Origin: Armatimonadaceae bacterium
Lineage (GTDB): Bacteria > Armatimonadota > Armatimonadia > Armatimonadales > Armatimonadaceae
Length of the DNA stretch: 41,308 nt
Assembly (NCBI GenBank): GCA_030446525.1
Contig: JAUJNC010000027.1
Location: 1-41,308, forward strand
Direction: 5' to 3'
The translations under genes were made by a program, and so were the position numbers. Below, in pieces: positions 1-11,780 of the stretch. The notes below the pieces were generated by a model. That model was given only the letters and a program-made list of their open reading frames with translations. It ran no database searches and had not been told where the DNA came from. How positions within the stretch are numbered: the first letter of the stretch is position 1; every line of letters begins with the position of its first letter.

Positions 1-21
1 TGTGGCAGGAGGACCCGCGCG

Positions 22-57
22 ATAAAGAAGGGGCTGCTTCGCGAAGAAAGCAGCCCC
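22..57 (-). terminator. Intrinsic terminator for the minus-strand fragment
   Basis: A perfect 10-bp stem pairs 30-39 (ggggctgctt) with 48-57 across an 8-base loop. Read on the minus strand, the hairpin is followed by a T-rich run (complement of 22-29). It lies 35 bases past the stop codon at 92-94 of the minus-strand reading frame, which is the expected place for a rho-independent terminator of that gene. Confidence 0.75.
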
Positions 58-76
58 TGGCGCCAGCGCGACGCGC

Positions 77-2359
77 GTGGGTGGTCGGTCCTTACTCGGG
101 CGCGCCCCCCGCCTCGATCGGCACGAGCTCCTCGCCGGAGAAGCGGATGTCGTCCAGGTACACGCCGTCGCCGCTGCCGAAGATGTCGCTCGTCAGGCGG
201 AAGCGTGCCTTGACGTTCTGCCCGGCGTACGCCCCCAGCGGCACCACGTAGGAAAGCCAGCCCGAGAAGTCAACCGGGGCCAGGCCGGCCAGGACGTGAA
301 GTACCTGTCGCGTGGCCGCGGCTACTCGGTCAGCCTGACCGCGACCGAGGCGAGGCTGACTCTGGTTCAGGAAGCGCCTCATGACGTGCTGCGCATGCGG
401 CTGGTCGGGGCGAACACCGATCCGATCATCGCCGGGGTCGAACCGCTGCCCGGGCGGATGAACTATTTCCGCGGCCACGACCCGAAGAAGTGGCATGCAG
501 GCGTTGAAACGTATGCGAAGGTGCGATACGAAGAGGTGTATCCTGGCATCGACGTACTTTATCGCGGCAAAGGGCAGCAACTAGAGTACGACTTCCTCGT
601 CGCGCCGGGCGCTGACCCGCACCGCATCAAGCTCCGCTTCCAGGGCGTCCGCCAGATCGGGGTCAGTGATCGGGGCGAATTGATATTACGCACGGCCGAA
701 GGTGAGCTGCGGCAGCCGAAGCCGTTCACCTATCAGGAGGCGGGTGGCGTGCGCCGTGAGGTCGCCAGCCGTTACACGGTCAACCGCCGCGGTGAAGTCG
801 GCTTCGCCGTCAGCGAGTACGATGCGACCAAGCCGCTCGTCATCGATCCGGTGCTGGTCTACTCCTCCGCGATCGGCTGGGACAAAGAAGATATCGGCCG
901 TGGGGTCGCGGTCGACCCCGAGGGCAACCTTTACCTGGTCGGTGAGATCACGCACACGCCCCCGACTCCGTGGGAGTTCGGCGATCAAGATGTGATCGTT
1001 TTGAAGTTCGACCCGAGCGGCACGATGCTCTACGGCGCCGTGATCGGCGGGGACGGCAGTGAACGCGGCAACGCGATCGCCGTTGACGCGGCGGGCAACG
1101 CCTACATCACCGGCCGGACCATCCCCAAGGCCGGCTCTACGATAGACTTCCCCATCACGGCGGACGCCTTCGCCACGACCCGGGAACTGCCCGGCCCGTC
1201 GGACGCCTTTGTGATGAAGCTCGACACGAACGCCCCGGTGGAAGAGTCGCTGGTCTACTCGAGCTACTTCAACGCGACCGCGGGCACCGGCATCGCTTTG
1301 GACACGGCCGGCATGGTCTACATCACCGGGGCAACCCTGTGGGGTCTGCCCACGACGCCGGGCGCTTTTCAAGAGAGCAGCCCCGGTTCGCTCTATGACG
1401 AAGATGCCTTCGTCACCAAGTTCGACGTGTCGCAACCCGGCCCGGCAGGGCTTATCTACTCGACCTACCTGGGTGGCACCCAGGCTGTTATCCCCTTCAG
1501 CGCCTGGGACCGGGGGAACGCGATCGCCGTCGATGCCGAGGGGAGCGCAATCGTCGCCGGGGAGACCAATTCGGCGGATTTCCCCGTGACGGGCGCCTAT
1601 CAGGCTGTGCACGGCGGCTTCACCTCAGACGGGTTCGTCACGAAGCTCAACGCCGCGGGGTCGGCGCTTGTGTACTCGACCTACCTCGGCGGCGAACGCT
1701 GGGACGCGGCGAGCGGGGTCGCCGCGGACGCGGCAGGCAACGCTTACGTCACCGGCCAAACCACCTCGCTCCAATTCCCCGTCACGCCGGATGCGTACCA
1801 ACCGGAATGGAACGCCGGCGACTGCGGCGGCACGGGGTTCCTGCCGTGCGCGGATGCCTTCGTGACGAAGTTCGACCCGGCGGGCGGCGCCGTCTACGCG
1901 ACGTACCTGGGCGGCTACTCGCACGACTACGGCTACGGGATTGCGGCGGACGCTGAGGGGAACGCCTACGTGACGGGCTACGCTTTGTCGCCCAACTTCC
2001 CCACGGCGAACCCGCTGCCAGGAGGGGACAGCGGGGCGAGCGACGCCTTCGTCACGAAGCTGAATCCGGGGGGCACCGCGCCGCTCTTCTCGACCTACCT
2101 GGGCGGCGGCAGCGGCACCGATGAGGGCCGCGGGATCGCGGTGGACGGCGCGGGCAACGTGTATGTTGTAGGACAAACGGAGTCGAGCGACTTCCCCGGC
2201 GGCGGCTATGGCGGCGATGGGGACGCCTTTGTGGCGAAGATCGCTCTGGAAGAAGGCGCCATCGGCGCCCTTGTCGAGACCCGAGCCGTAAAGCCGGATC
2301 GCCTTCTCCTGCGGGGAAGGATCGGACGTGATGCGTGCGGCGGCAGCCGCACCAGATAA
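77..2359 (+). CDS. SBBP-repeat beta-propeller protein, N-terminus missing
   Basis: The credible protein starts near base 268, at the residues EVNRGQAGQDVKYLSRGRGY, the usual opening of the SBBP N-terminal domain. The preceding 64 codons are the antisense of a minus-strand gene, so the GTG at 77 is not a real start and the signal peptide is lost. Residues about 65-265 form the N-terminal domain (IDVLYRG, LEYDFLVAPGADP). At least seven repeats of the form GIAVDAxGNAYVTGxT follow, each with DAFVTKxDPxG and YSTYLGG, the hallmark of SBBP/beta-propeller proteins. They are secreted and probably surface-exposed; function is unknown. The last 25 residues after DAFVAKIALEEG no longer look like SBBP, so the true C-terminus may be frameshifted. 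Confidence 0.8.
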   Translation: MGGRSLLGRAPRLDRHELLAGEADVVQVHAVAAAEDVARQAEACLDVLPGVRPQRHHVGKPAREVNRGQAGQDVKYLSRGRGYSVSLTATEARLTLVQEAPHDVLRMRLVGANTDPIIAGVEPLPGRMNYFRGHDPKKWHAGVETYAKVRYEEVYPGIDVLYRGKGQQLEYDFLVAPGADPHRIKLRFQGVRQIGVSDRGELILRTAEGELRQPKPFTYQEAGGVRREVASRYTVNRRGEVGFAVSEYDATKPLVIDPVLVYSSAIGWDKEDIGRGVAVDPEGNLYLVGEITHTPPTPWEFGDQDVIVLKFDPSGTMLYGAVIGGDGSERGNAIAVDAAGNAYITGRTIPKAGSTIDFPITADAFATTRELPGPSDAFVMKLDTNAPVEESLVYSSYFNATAGTGIALDTAGMVYITGATLWGLPTTPGAFQESSPGSLYDEDAFVTKFDVSQPGPAGLIYSTYLGGTQAVIPFSAWDRGNAIAVDAEGSAIVAGETNSADFPVTGAYQAVHGGFTSDGFVTKLNAAGSALVYSTYLGGERWDAASGVAADAAGNAYVTGQTTSLQFPVTPDAYQPEWNAGDCGGTGFLPCADAFVTKFDPAGGAVYATYLGGYSHDYGYGIAADAEGNAYVTGYALSPNFPTANPLPGGDSGASDAFVTKLNPGGTAPLFSTYLGGGSGTDEGRGIAVDGAGNVYVVGQTESSDFPGGGYGGDGDAFVAKIALEEGAIGALVETRAVKPDRLLLRGRIGRDACGGSRTR
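92..276 (-). pseudogene. C-terminal fragment of a secreted jelly-roll/MAM-like protein
   Basis: Only the last 60 or so residues are readable. They contain a strand pattern (SGWLSYVVPLGAYAGQ, then KARFRLTSD, then GVYLDDIRFSG) typical of the beta-sandwich domains found at the end of secreted peptidases and cell-surface proteins, where residues such as YLDDI complete the sheet. The frame closes with TAA at 92-94 and is followed by a terminator. Upstream of about 276 the homology-like pattern stops and the opposite strand begins to code for an SBBP protein. This is therefore a truncated tail at a rearrangement or assembly junction. The family is inferred from pattern only. Confidence 0.5.
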
Positions 2360-2432
2360 CAACGAGTACGAGGGGGGCGGGACGTCCGGGCAAGACCAAA
2401 AAGTACCGCCAGGACGACCCCGCCGCTTCCCG

Positions 2433-3086
2433 CTAGCTATCGCGGTCCAGGTGGACGATGCCCCGCCTCAGCGCCGTGGTCACCGCCTGCGTGCGGTCCG
2501 AAACGTCCAGCTTGGAGAGGATGCTGTTGACGTGCGCTTTCACGGTCGCCTCGGTGATGAAGAGCGCCTCGCCGATCTGGGCGTTGCTGTTCCCGGCGAC
2601 GACCAGGCGCAGGACTTCCATCTCCCGCGCGGTCAACTCCGAGCTGGTCATGCGGACGGCTAATTTGGCGGCGACCTCCTGCGGGATGCGGACCTGGCCG
2701 CGGTGGACCGCGTGGACGGTCTCGATGAGCTGCTCGACGGAGCCCTCCTTGAGCAGGTACGCCTTGGCCCCGGCGCGCAGCCCCCGGAAGATGTCCTCGT
2801 CACCGTCGTAGGTCGTCAGGATGATGATGCGGGCGTCGGGGAATTCGTCGCGAATCTGGGTGATGGCCTCGACCCCGCCCATCTCCGGCATGTTCAGGTC
2901 CATCAGGGTGATGTCGGGCCGGTGCTCGCGGAACAGCCCGACGGCCTCGCGCCCGTTCTTGGCCTTGGCGACCACCTGAAACTCGTCGTACAGTTCGAGG
3001 GTCGCGGCCACGCCTTCGCGCACGACGGCGTGGTCGTCCGCGACCAGGCAGCGGATCGGGTTCTCCGCGCTCGGCTGTTCGCTCAT
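2433..3086 (-). CDS. NarL/FixJ-family response regulator
   Basis: This 217-residue protein has a receiver domain (residues about 10-125) with the acid pair D17-D18, phosphoacceptor D63 in TLMDLNMPEMGG, the switch TT in IILTTYDG and the conserved Lys in YLLKEGS. A LuxR-type HTH (about 150-215) follows, with LTAREMEVLRLVVAG and ITEATVKAHVNSILSKL. It should bind DNA once phosphorylated. Its ATG at 3086 overlaps the TGA of the upstream kinase (3083-3085), so the two are translationally coupled and form a cognate pair. All catalytic residues are present and the length is normal. Confidence 0.93.
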   Translation of the reverse strand: MSEQPSAENPIRCLVADDHAVVREGVAATLELYDEFQVVAKAKNGREAVGLFREHRPDITLMDLNMPEMGGVEAITQIRDEFPDARIIILTTYDGDEDIFRGLRAGAKAYLLKEGSVEQLIETVHAVHRGQVRIPQEVAAKLAVRMTSSELTAREMEVLRLVVAGNSNAQIGEALFITEATVKAHVNSILSKLDVSDRTQAVTTALRRGIVHLDRDS

Positions 3087-3789
3087 GCACTGGTCCTTTC
3101 GTCGCCGCACGCGATCGGCACGACGGCGGTGATCTCGGCCCCCTGTCCCGGGGCGCTGTGGACGGTCAACTCGCCGCGCAGCGCCTCGACGCGCTCGCGC
3201 ATGCCGACGTGCCCGAAGCCGCCGCCGCGGGGCCGTTCGCCCGGCGTGAAGCCCGCACCGTTGTCGCGGACGACGAGCGTGACCCGGCCCTCTTCGAACG
3301 CCAGCGTGACCGACACCTCGCTCGCCTGGGCGTACTTGATCGTGTTGTTGAGCGCCTCCTGCCCGATACGGAGCAGATGGTTTTCGGTCTCGGCCGGGAG
3401 CGGGCACGGCGCGCCCAGCACCTCCAGGCGGGGCCGCAGCGGCGTCCCCGCCGTCATCACGTCCACCAGCTTGCGCAGGGCGTCCGGCAGGCTCTCGTTC
3501 TCCAGCGCGTTCGGGCGCAGGGCGAGGACGGAGCGCCGCGCCTCGGCCAGGCTGTCCTTGGCCAGGTCGCGGGCCTGGGTGAGGGCGGGCAGCGCCTTCT
3601 CCGGCTTGCGCGCGAGGGCCGCCTCGGCCAGTTTCAGGTGGATGAGGATGCCGGCGAATCCCTGGGCAAGCGTGTCATGAATCTCGCGGGCCAGCCGGTT
3701 GCGCTCCTGCAGCACTGCCGCCTCCTCGCCCTGCTCCGCCAGGCGCGACAACTGGAGAGCGAGCGTGGCCTGCTGGGCGAGCGCCAGCG

Positions 3790-3796
<7 letters not shown>
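3083..3796 (-). CDS. HPK7 (NarL-type) histidine kinase, catalytic half
   Basis: This is the C-terminal part of the large PAS/GAF kinase upstream. It reads LALALAQQATLALQLSRL, then the HisKA_3 dimerisation box RNRLAREIHDTLAQGFAG with its phosphoacceptor His, and an HATPase_c domain with the N box QEALNNTIKYAQAS, VRDNGAGF and GGGFGHVGMRERV. These are the hallmarks of kinases that pair with LuxR-type regulators, matching the next gene. The sensory half ends in another frame: a one-base loss near 3790-3796 (acgaactggcg where aacctg would keep frame) separates them. The break is probably a sequencing indel, since both halves are well preserved. The stop overlaps the regulator start. Confidence 0.88.
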
Positions 3797-6186
<2,390 letters not shown>

Positions 6187-6322
6187 GGTGATCACTCCTC
6201 CGTTCACGCAGGGCGGACATAGCTGTCTCAGTGCCTGCATCGCCTGAACGCAGGCAAGGGGCTCTCTCGGCCGGCGATGCCGTCGGCCGAAGGCGAGGAC
6301 ACGCAGTCTCCTCGTCCTGCGA

Positions 6323-6351
6323 ATTATACCACCGATTCCCGGCAGTTCCAA
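6323..6351 (-). promoter_or_regulatory. Sigma70-type promoter for the kinase-regulator operon
   Basis: Read on the minus strand there is TTGGAA (complement of 6346-6351), a 17-base spacer and a perfect TATAAT (complement of 6323-6328). It lies about 135 bases upstream of the proposed kinase start and points the right way. Its AT-rich -10 stands out in this GC-rich region. Confidence 0.6.
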
Positions 6352-6601
6352 GGTGGCCTTTCCCGCAGCAATCACTCCGATAGGCGAAGCCGAAAAGGGC
6401 GGCTTTATAGCCGAGGCGGCAGGCGAGCGTGGCGTCGGAGACTTCGACACGTCGTGCTCATCGGGCTGCTCCTTGGCTCCCATGGCAGCGTGGCGTTTCC
6501 TCCGCTACAAAAACCCGGCATTGTTACCGAAGATGAAAAACGTTCGGTGAAGCCGGGGGCGCGCTTCCCGCGGCCGCAGCGCGACGGAGTGGCGGCCAGG
6601 G
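6352..6601. other. Divergent intergenic region between kinase and GH2 gene
   Basis: This stretch lies between the minus-strand kinase promoter and the plus-strand GH2 promoter. Short frames cross it, but none has a convincing start site or domain. I see no repeat or RNA gene here. Confidence 0.4.
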
Positions 6602-6630
6602 TTGACAGGCGCGCCAGCGGGGAAAATAAA
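6602..6630 (+). promoter_or_regulatory. Candidate promoter for the GH2 gene
   Basis: A perfect TTGACA at 6602-6607 is followed after exactly 17 bases by AATAAA (6625-6630, four of six matches to TATAAT). It is 47 bases upstream of the ATG at 6677. Suggestive, not proven. Confidence 0.5.
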
Positions 6631-6676
6631 CTGGCGGCGTTGCGAAGTACGCCGCTAGGGAAGGAACAGCCAGCGG

Positions 6677-9600
6677 ATGGCGACGAAACGGATCAGCCTC
6701 GACGGGACGTGGCGTTTTCAGGTGGAGGGGGAAGCGGAGGAGCGGACCATCCCGGTGCCGGGGCCGTGGGAGGCGGCGTTCCCCCACCTCCGCGACCGGC
6801 CGGTGACGGCGACCTATACGCGCGCGGTGAAGGTGCCCCGCGACTGGAACCGTGGCGTGGTGCGCCTCCATGTGGGGGCCGCCGACTACTACGCCGAGGT
6901 CAGCGTCAACGGGTACCTGGTCGGCGTCCACGAGGGCGGGTACACGCCGTTCGACCTGGAGGTGCAGGAGTTCCTGCGCCCGGGCGAGGAGAACACCGTC
7001 GCGATCAAAGTGGCCGATGGCGCCCCGGCGCGCATGGTGACGGGTGAGGGCGACCTCACGCCGGTCAAGAGCGCGCCGCAAGCTCTGCGCCCGTTCCCCT
7101 TCACCGAGATCCCGCACGGCAAGCAGTCCTGGTACGCCACGGTGGGCGGGATCTGGCAGAGCGTGTGGCTGGAGCAGCGCCCCGACTGCTATATCGACAA
7201 CGTCTTCGTGCGGCCCGACGTGCCGTGCCAGGGCGCGTCGGTGCGCGTGCGGCTGCAGCACCCGCCGCTCGACCCGGCGGGGCACGCGCTGCGCCTGACG
7301 GTGACGCTCCCCAAGGGCGCCGCGTCCGTGCCGCCCGTCGATCTCCCCCTGCCCGGGGCCCGCCAGGGCGTGGTCAACCTGGCGCTCTCGATCCCGGAGC
7401 CCGCGCTATGGGAGCCGGAGACGCCCCACCTGTACGGCCTCCGGGTGGAGCTGGTGCGGGACGGCAGGGCGGTCGACTCCTTTGACACGCGCTTCGGGAT
7501 GCGCCAGATCGAGGCCAGGGAAGGACAGATCCTGCTCAACGGCCGCCCCATCTTTCTGTCGGGCGTACTCGACCAGGACTACTATCCCGACACCATCTAC
7601 ACGCCGCCGTCTACGGCGTACCTGAGGGACCAGCTCCAGAAGGCCAAGGACATGGGGCTGAACCTGCTCCGCTGCCACATCAAGACCCCCGACCCGCGCT
7701 ACCTAGATCTGTGCGACGAGATGGGGCTCATCGTCTGGTACGAGATCCCGAACTGGGCGGTCCTGACGAAAAAAAGCGCCAAGCGCGGGCGCGAGCACCT
7801 CGAGGCGATGCTGGAGCGCGATTACAACCACGCCTCGCTGCTGATCCTGTCCATCATGAACGAGTCGTGGGGCATCGACCTTTCCGAGAAGTGGCAGCGC
7901 GAATGGCTGGTGGAGATGTTCGACTACGCCAAAGCGCTCGACCCGACGCGCCTGGTGGTGGACAACTCGGCCTGCGAAGGCAACTTCCACGTCAAGAGCG
8001 ACATCGACGACTACCACGTCTACTTCTCCGTCCCCGACCACGCGAACCGGTGGGCCGACTGGTGCGCCGACTTCGCCTCCCGGCCCCGGTGGACCTACAC
8101 CCGGTATGGCGACGCCCAGCGCACGTTCAAAGAGCCGATCGTGCTTTCCGAGTTCGGTAACTGGGGGCTGCCCAAGATCTCGTCCCTCAAGAAGTGCTAC
8201 GGCGGCGAGGAGCCGTGGTGGTTCGCGACCGGTGCGGGCGCGGCCCGGCCCGAGGGCGTCCTGCAGCGCTTCGCGCAGTTCCACCTGGACCAGGTCTTCG
8301 GCACCTACGACAAGCTGGCCGAGGCGAGCCAGTGGCAGCAGTGGCTGTCGCTCAAGTACGAGATCGAGGAGATGCGCAAGCACTCCTCGATCGTCGGCTA
8401 CGTCGTCACCGAGCTCACCGACCTGCACTGGGAAAGCAACGGGCTGCTGGACATGTGCCGCAACCCCAAAGTCTTCCACGAGCGGCTCCCGCAGCTGCTG
8501 GGCCAGGACCTGCTGATCCCCGACCACACCCGCAAAACGCGCCGGGTCGCCTACTGGGGCGGCGAACGGTTTCAGCTGCCGGTTCAGCTGTCGCATTTCA
8601 GCCGGCGCGATCTCGCGGGCGCGACCGTGTACTGGGAGGTGGACGGCTTCGGCGACCTGAAGGGCCAGCTCCCGATCGCGGGCGCGCCGCCCGTGGGCAC
8701 GAGCGCCCTGGGCGAGATCGCGTTCCGCGTCCCCCACGTCCCCGAGGCGCGCCCGGTCACGGTGCGCCTGCGCCTCGTCGACCGCCAGGGCCGCGAGGTG
8801 ACGCGGAACGAGGAGGCGTTCTCCTGGTTCCCCGCATCGGCCCGGCAGATCGACCTGCGGCCGGCCGTCTATGTCCACGACCCGAGCGGCATCCTCCCGA
8901 ACGCGCGGGCCGTGCTGCGCGAGGCCGGGGTGCGCTTGGCCGAGAGCCTGGAGGCGGGCGTGGTGTGCCTGGCGGGGGCGATGGACGACAAGCTGCTGCA
9001 CTTCGTCCACCGCGGCGGCGCCGCCCTGTTGCTCGCCCTGGAGCGGGAAAGCCTGCCCCGCACCACCAGCGGGCTGGCGAGCGTCGGGCGGGACAAGAAC
9101 GGCTGGTGGGGCGACTGGGCGTCCGGGCTGAACTGGTTCAAGCCGGAGGGCGCGCGCCCCGGCGGCCCGTGGGCTTCGCTGCCCCAGACCGCCCAGTTCG
9201 ACTTCACCTACCAGAACGTCACGCCCAAGCGCGTGCTCGTCGGCTTCGACCCCGACCGGGATTTCGAGGACATCTGGGCGGGCCTTTTCCTGGGCTGGAT
9301 CCACTTCCCGGCGGCGTTCGCGGGCGGCTTCCGCTACGGCGACGGCAAGGTGCTCGCGACCACGTTCGACCTGCTGCGTCACGCCGGCCGCGATCCCGTG
9401 GGCGTCGTCATGCTCGGCGACCTTTTGCGCTTCGTGGCTTCGGACCGGTTCGTGCCCAAGAAGACGGTCGAGATGACCCGCGTCGAGCTGTCGCACACCC
9501 TCGTCAAGACGGCAGAAGAGGGCGGGACCGAATGGCGCTACAGCACCGAAGCCCCTCCGGCCAACTGGACGCGGCCGGGCTTCGACGACCGCACCTGGAA

Positions 9601-10054
9601 GACCGGCAGGTCCGGCTTCGGGCGCGGCCTGTCGCAGGCCACATCGCGGACCCGGTGGAGCGCGGCCGACATCTGGCTCCGGCTCGATCTCGACGTGCCC
9701 GCCGAGGGCATGGCCGCCGCCTCGCTGCGCTACTTCCACGACGACGACCTGGAGGTTTTCGTCAACGGGGAGCCGCTGCTTACGCGCCAGGGCTACACCG
9801 GCGACTACGAAGACCTGAGTCTCGCCCCCGATCAGGTGGCGCTGTTCACGCCGGGCAGGAACGTCGTCTGCGTGCACTGCCGGAACCACGACGGGCCGCA
9901 GTACGTGGACATCGGCATCACCTACGAACCGGGCAGCGTTCCGCAGGCGCCGCGTGGACCCGCGCCGCCCGCCGAGGCGGAGGGCAACGTTGCGGCGTCC
10001 CCGCTGGAGATGGCGCGGCACGGGGAGAAAGTCCTGCAAACGACGGGGAGTTAG
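6677..10054 (+). CDS. Glycoside hydrolase family 2 enzyme (beta-galactosidase/glucuronidase type)
   Basis: This 1125-residue protein carries the GH2 plan: an N-terminal sugar-binding jelly roll (about 1-175, with VSVNGYLVGVHEGGYTPFD), an immunoglobulin-like sandwich (about 180-285), then a TIM barrel (about 290-610). The acid/base is E396 in LSIMNESWG and the nucleophile is E492 in VLSEFGNWG, both in the standard places. The last 500 residues are extra: a beta domain, a segment resembling a glutamine-amidotransferase-like or trimerisation domain (about 735-900), and a terminal jelly roll (about 945-1090, PPANWTRPGFDDRTW). No signal peptide is seen, so it may be cytosolic or exported by another route. 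Start ATG 6677 has a weak GGAA site. The substrate cannot be told from sequence. The frame is intact, unlike most neighbours. Confidence 0.88.
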   Translation: MATKRISLDGTWRFQVEGEAEERTIPVPGPWEAAFPHLRDRPVTATYTRAVKVPRDWNRGVVRLHVGAADYYAEVSVNGYLVGVHEGGYTPFDLEVQEFLRPGEENTVAIKVADGAPARMVTGEGDLTPVKSAPQALRPFPFTEIPHGKQSWYATVGGIWQSVWLEQRPDCYIDNVFVRPDVPCQGASVRVRLQHPPLDPAGHALRLTVTLPKGAASVPPVDLPLPGARQGVVNLALSIPEPALWEPETPHLYGLRVELVRDGRAVDSFDTRFGMRQIEAREGQILLNGRPIFLSGVLDQDYYPDTIYTPPSTAYLRDQLQKAKDMGLNLLRCHIKTPDPRYLDLCDEMGLIVWYEIPNWAVLTKKSAKRGREHLEAMLERDYNHASLLILSIMNESWGIDLSEKWQREWLVEMFDYAKALDPTRLVVDNSACEGNFHVKSDIDDYHVYFSVPDHANRWADWCADFASRPRWTYTRYGDAQRTFKEPIVLSEFGNWGLPKISSLKKCYGGEEPWWFATGAGAARPEGVLQRFAQFHLDQVFGTYDKLAEASQWQQWLSLKYEIEEMRKHSSIVGYVVTELTDLHWESNGLLDMCRNPKVFHERLPQLLGQDLLIPDHTRKTRRVAYWGGERFQLPVQLSHFSRRDLAGATVYWEVDGFGDLKGQLPIAGAPPVGTSALGEIAFRVPHVPEARPVTVRLRLVDRQGREVTRNEEAFSWFPASARQIDLRPAVYVHDPSGILPNARAVLREAGVRLAESLEAGVVCLAGAMDDKLLHFVHRGGAALLLALERESLPRTTSGLASVGRDKNGWWGDWASGLNWFKPEGARPGGPWASLPQTAQFDFTYQNVTPKRVLVGFDPDRDFEDIWAGLFLGWIHFPAAFAGGFRYGDGKVLATTFDLLRHAGRDPVGVVMLGDLLRFVASDRFVPKKTVEMTRVELSHTLVKTAEEGGTEWRYSTEAPPANWTRPGFDDRTWKTGRSGFGRGLSQATSRTRWSAADIWLRLDLDVPAEGMAAASLRYFHDDDLEVFVNGEPLLTRQGYTGDYEDLSLAPDQVALFTPGRNVVCVHCRNHDGPQYVDIGITYEPGSVPQAPRGPAPPAEAEGNVAASPLEMARHGEKVLQTTGS

Positions 10055-10108
10055 GCCGGCGGCTGCAGAATGCCCGTAGCTTTACCGAGAATAGAGCCGG
10101 GGCCTGCA

Positions 10109-11674
10109 ATGACCGGCGCGCGTTTAAAGATCCTTCTGATAGAGGGCGACGAGGACGAGTACCTCGTCACCAGGGGGCTGCTCGGGCAGATCGAGGCGTG
10201 GAAGTTCGATCTGGACCGGGTGGCGGATTACGATGCCGCCCTGGCGGCCGTGCAGCGGAACGCGCACGATGTCTGCCTGTGCGGCGACCGGCCGGGCGGA
10301 CACACCGGGCTGGAGGTGCTGCGCCGGGCCGCGGCGGGCGGGTTCCCGGCGCCCATCATCCTGCTGGCCGGCGAGGAAGACCGCGCCGCGGACCTCGCGG
10401 CGATGCGGGCGGGGGCGGCGGACTACCTGGTCATGGGGCAGCTCCGGGCGACGGCTTTGGAGCGCTCGATCCGCTACGCCGTCGAGCGCAGGCGGGCCGA
10501 GCGGGGGCGGGAGGAGCGCAGCCGCCGGCTGGAGGCACAGCAATCCCAGCTGCAGCAAACGGCGGACAGTCTGGTCAAGGCCAACAGCCTCCTCGAGCAC
10601 GCCTCGCACCGCTTCGAGGAGCTGTTCCAGGGGCTGCCGATCGCCTGCTTCTGCTACGACGCCGAGGGGCGCATCTTCGAGTGGAACCGCGCCTGCGAAG
10701 CGCTGTACGGGCTGCGCGCCGAGGACGTCCTGCTGAAAACGATCTGGGAGACCATCTCCCGGCCGGAAGACGCGCAGCGCACCCGGGACATGGTGGCCCG
10801 CGTGTTCGCGGGCGAGTCGTTCGAAGGGCTGGAGTGGGAGGAGGTGCGCCCCGACAACGCGACGCGCCACATGCTGTGCAACACTTTCCCCCTGCGCTGG
10901 CTGGACGGCGAGATCATCGGCGCCATCAGCGCGACCGTGGATGTCACCGAGCGCTACCGTCGGCGCCAGCTGGAGATAAAGGACCAGTTCCTTTCCCACG
11001 TCTCCCATGAGCTCCGCTCGCCCCTGACCACGGTGTACCAGTTCGTCACCATCCTCCTGGACGGGCTGGCCGGGGATCTGACCCCCGAGCAGCGCGAGTA
11101 CCTGGAGATCACGCTGCGCAGCGTGAACCAGCTCCGCGGCATGATCGGCGACCTGCTGGACGTCACCCGCGCCGAGGCCGGCAAACTCGTGGTCGAGCCG
11201 CAAAGCGTCCGCCCCGCCACCCTGGTAGCCGAAACGCTGCAAACGCTTCAGCCGAGCGCGGGGGCCAAACGTCTCGCCCTGCGCGCGGACCTGCCCGGCG
11301 ACCTCCCCGCCGTCCATGCCGACCCGGACCGCGTCCGACAGGTTCTGACCAACCTGATCGAGAACGCGATCAAATTCACGCCCGAAGGCGGCGAGATCAC
11401 GGTCCGTGCCGGCCTGTCCGAGCAGGATCCCGGCTTCCTTTCCGTCGCGGTGGCCGACACGGGGTGCGGCATCAGCCCGAAGGGCACCCGGCAGATCTTC
11501 GAACGCCTGCACCAGGAGGCGAACACCATCGAAGACAGCCGTAAAGGCCTGGGCCTGGGCCTCTACATCTGTAAAGAACTGGTTTCGCGCCACGGCGGGC
11601 GGATCTGGGTCGACAGCGAACTCGGACGCGGGAGCGTCTTTCGCTTCACCCTGCCGCTTTGTCCGGGGACATAG
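10109..11674 (+). CDS. Histidine kinase with degenerate N-terminal receiver and PAS domain
   Basis: Domains in order: pseudo-receiver (about 5-120), coiled coil, PAS (about 170-280, FQGLPIACFCYDAEGRIFEW), HisKA with H300 in SHVSHELRSPLTT, and HATPase_c (about 405-520) with NLIENAIKFTPEGG, VADTGCGI and KGLGLGLYI. The kinase core is complete. The receiver has lost its chemistry: the usual Asp is Gly59 (CLCGDRPGG), the switch Thr is Ala87 (ILLAGEED) and the Lys is Met109 (YLVMGQL), so it is probably a phosphorylation-independent interaction domain. I start at ATG 10109, preceded by a G-rich site; a longer form from 10070 is possible. The two-receiver gene starts about 105 bases downstream and may be its partner. 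Confidence 0.9.
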   Translation: MTGARLKILLIEGDEDEYLVTRGLLGQIEAWKFDLDRVADYDAALAAVQRNAHDVCLCGDRPGGHTGLEVLRRAAAGGFPAPIILLAGEEDRAADLAAMRAGAADYLVMGQLRATALERSIRYAVERRRAERGREERSRRLEAQQSQLQQTADSLVKANSLLEHASHRFEELFQGLPIACFCYDAEGRIFEWNRACEALYGLRAEDVLLKTIWETISRPEDAQRTRDMVARVFAGESFEGLEWEEVRPDNATRHMLCNTFPLRWLDGEIIGAISATVDVTERYRRRQLEIKDQFLSHVSHELRSPLTTVYQFVTILLDGLAGDLTPEQREYLEITLRSVNQLRGMIGDLLDVTRAEAGKLVVEPQSVRPATLVAETLQTLQPSAGAKRLALRADLPGDLPAVHADPDRVRQVLTNLIENAIKFTPEGGEITVRAGLSEQDPGFLSVAVADTGCGISPKGTRQIFERLHQEANTIEDSRKGLGLGLYICKELVSRHGGRIWVDSELGRGSVFRFTLPLCPGT

Positions 11675-11780
11675 CCCGAGGGGACCGGCCCTATATTTTT
11701 ATGGGAATAGCGGGCGCATTTGAGGAACAACCCGGATGAACGATCCCTGACGACAGGGACGGGCTCAGGGAGTGACTCAA

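Noticed and set aside
92..580. Minus-strand frame across the start of the SBBP gene, taken as one protein
   Set aside because: Only the part up to about 276 looks like protein. Beyond that it is the antisense of the SBBP N-terminal domain.
7703..10039. Long minus-strand frame opposite the GH2 gene
   Set aside because: Low-complexity Arg/Val/Gln/Glu composition and complete overlap with an intact GH2 enzyme show it is a shadow.
8194..11010. Long plus-strand frame overlapping the GH2 and kinase genes
   Set aside because: It spans two unrelated genes in another frame and is dominated by Arg, Gly, Pro and Ala. It is a shadow.
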